Shown piece by piece: positions 62,801 to 64,000 of a stretch of 64,000 nucleotides of DNA (position 1 is its first letter; every line of letters starts with the position of its first letter). Location of the stretch: positions 1 through 64,000 of the forward strand of contig JAAUPF010000006.1 in the NCBI GenBank assembly GCA_012034575.1, written 5' to 3'. The translations under genes and the position numbers were made by a program. The DNA is from Richelia sp. CSU_2_1. Its GTDB lineage: Bacteria > Cyanobacteriota > Cyanobacteriia > Cyanobacteriales > Microcoleaceae. The notes beneath the pieces were generated by a model. That model did not search any database. It saw only the letters and a list, made by a program, of their open reading frames with translations, and was not told the origin of the DNA.

Positions 62801-64000
62801 TTTTGATTCTCTGAGTATTTGGACGATCGAACTTGCAACATAATTTGCCAAGATTTCATCACCTACCGAATTATAATGACAGCAGGCATCTTTGTAAACA
62901 GTTTCTTTGGTATTGTCCAAAATATTCACTCCGCTAAAGATATTAACTCCGGCTTTTTGCAAGTCGCCGACTTTGGACAGCAATACCGGGTAGCCTTTTT
63001 TTACTCCTTCGATGTAGGGACTGTCTTTACTAATTGCAATTTCCTTTTCTTTGTCAGTAAATACTCGTTTGGTAGGATAATACTGATTCGGCTGGATGAA
63101 GTGAAAATACCCAATCTTTCTACTTGCTAAAATTTGATTCATCGCTACTGAAGACTCATACCACATGGCTGCCATTTTGTCAAAAGCGGCGGCATCTGCT
63201 AACACAGCATCAGCTTTGGGAATGTAGACTATACCGCTATTTGTTGCCTCAGAGTCGGAGTTTTTGACTTGCTTGTCGTACTTAACCACTGCTTGCTGGT
63301 AACTGCTAACTAACTGTCTTACTTGTAGCGACATTACTGCATGGCACAAAGCTAGCTGACAAGTTTGCAATTTGTCAACTGCTGTTTTCAACTGTTTTTT
63401 CTTGTCGCTAATTTCGACGATAGAACCCATTAATTCCGGCGATAAGTTATTGTTAGCTAAACCCGTCAGCGGCTGGATGTGTTGCACGCTGGGCATTCCG
63501 ATATCGAGTTGGGCTTTGTTGTTTAAATTTGACAGTGCCACTTCGTTAAAGCCGTCAAGATTGATGGCTAAATCCAATTCTTGACCTAAAGCTAAAAAGT
63601 AATTTAAAATTAATAGTTGTTGCGGTTGTTTGTAGCCGCCGTTGCCGAAATTTAAAACAACAATTTCTCGATTTGCAAATTCGGCATAACTCTTTAATTT
63701 TTGCGACAGTCTTTGATTTATGTATTCATCTACGGCAAAGTTGTTAGCTACCGAACCGCCGAATACTCCGATAATAAATTGATTTTTGTTAGTTTTGACA
63801 AACGGATATTCGTACAGGGAAAAAAAGCCGTGTCGGTTAACTTTTAACTTTAACCTTTCATTGGTAAAAGCACCTTGTTTGAGCACGTAGCCGAAAAACG
63901 GATGCAATCTTTCGACTATAGATTCATCCAACCGAATACCCGCCCGATCGATTTCTTCTACGATTTTTTCTTGAGTTTTAGCCCGCGTGTAAAAAAACTG
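62798..64000 (-). CDS. SGNH/GDSL-like membrane-anchored protein, copy 2, cut by window edge
   Basis: The frame stays open to base 64000, so the start lies outside. 401 codons are seen. It is a clear paralogue of copy 1: IGVFGGSVANNFAV for FGGSVASGYAIF, INLDGFNEVALSNL for NIDGFNEVALAN, DACCHYNSVGDE for DSCCHYNKAG. The part beyond 63931 (QFFYTRAKTQEKIVEEIDRA) aligns with KQIFYTRQKPQDNS in copy 1. The missing piece is the N-terminal span. They probably arose by tandem duplication. Confidence 0.85.
   Translation of the reverse strand, partial: QFFYTRAKTQEKIVEEIDRAGIRLDESIVERLHPFFGYVLKQGAFTNERLKLKVNRHGFFSLYEYPFVKTNKNQFIIGVFGGSVANNFAVDEYINQRLSQKLKSYAEFANREIVVLNFGNGGYKQPQQLLILNYFLALGQELDLAINLDGFNEVALSNLNNKAQLDIGMPSVQHIQPLTGLANNNLSPELMGSIVEISDKKKQLKTAVDKLQTCQLALCHAVMSLQVRQLVSSYQQAVVKYDKQVKNSDSEATNSGIVYIPKADAVLADAAAFDKMAAMWYESSVAMNQILASRKIGYFHFIQPNQYYPTKRVFTDKEKEIAISKDSPYIEGVKKGYPVLLSKVGDLQKAGVNIFSGVNILDNTKETVYKDACCHYNSVGDEILANYVASSIVQILRESK

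Noticed and set aside
1-64000. tRNA or rRNA genes
   Set aside because: No convincing T-loop (GGTTCGA-type) within a cloverleaf and no rRNA-like stretch were seen; a tRNAscan/Infernal run would settle it.

Overview
The window is cyanobacterial, most like a filamentous Oscillatoria/Microcoleus-type genome. The evidence is the dense HIP1 octamer (GCGATCGC) in genes and spacers, the heptameric short tandem repeats (TTGACAG, TTGGTAA, TTGGGAA, CTGCCTT) in many spacers, and the gene content: orange carotenoid protein, NdhH, CcbP, Ycf23, DUF2301, a 4-Cys-prefixed serine/threonine kinase and CobN. No rRNA, tRNA or CRISPR array was found.

Layout. 1-5.7 kb: a cut Uma2-type protein, an AbiEii-type nucleotidyltransferase, an integrase-N/muramidase fusion, a GT4 glycosyltransferase, and a deletion scar joining the C-terminal halves of two head-to-head membrane-protein genes. 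5.8-17.6 kb: a CNNM-type protein without CBS domains, a secreted SH3 protein, and three large signalling proteins (Cache/HAMP/PAS kinase, LOV-multi-PAS kinase, CHASE adenylyl cyclase) with IS605-type right-end remnants between them. 17.7-25.6 kb: a membrane-Mrr nuclease coupled to a HIP1-periodic repeat protein, YebC, a frameshifted phosphatase, a methyltransferase and a Wza-like exporter. 25.8-27.7 kb: a two-gene ATPase plus TOPRIM-like module of defence type. 27.7-39.9 kb: NAD kinase, a frameshifted SGNH lipoprotein, a GT-C-like membrane protein, a repeat-riddled CobN, an EamA permease, LivF/LivG and a DUF4258/YgiT pair.

40-51.9 kb: a kinase gene broken by a repeat, ndhH, a frameshifted rsmH, a TnpB remnant, a response-regulator/PP2C phosphatase with its RsbW-like kinase, the photoprotection pair ocp and CTDH, queG and dxs. 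52-64 kb: a pentapeptide protein, a DUF6888/DUF6887 pair, four tandem XRE regulators running into an OmpA/MotB-like protein, a YdcF-type protein, DUF2301, CcbP-like, Ycf23, a creatininase-family protein, a WGxxGxxG protein and two tandem SGNH-like paralogues, the last cut by the window edge.

Two themes stand out. First, dispersed palindromic repeats seen in spacers also sit inside coding regions: in frame at four places in cobN and one in queG, but with gene breakage in the kinase. Second, several otherwise intact genes carry single-base frameshifts, several of them in T or A runs. That pattern could be sequencing error or real decay, and only the reads can decide. The best candidates for an under-described system are the ATPase/TOPRIM pair, the repeat-protein/Mrr pair and the XRE array with its orphan MotB-like protein.
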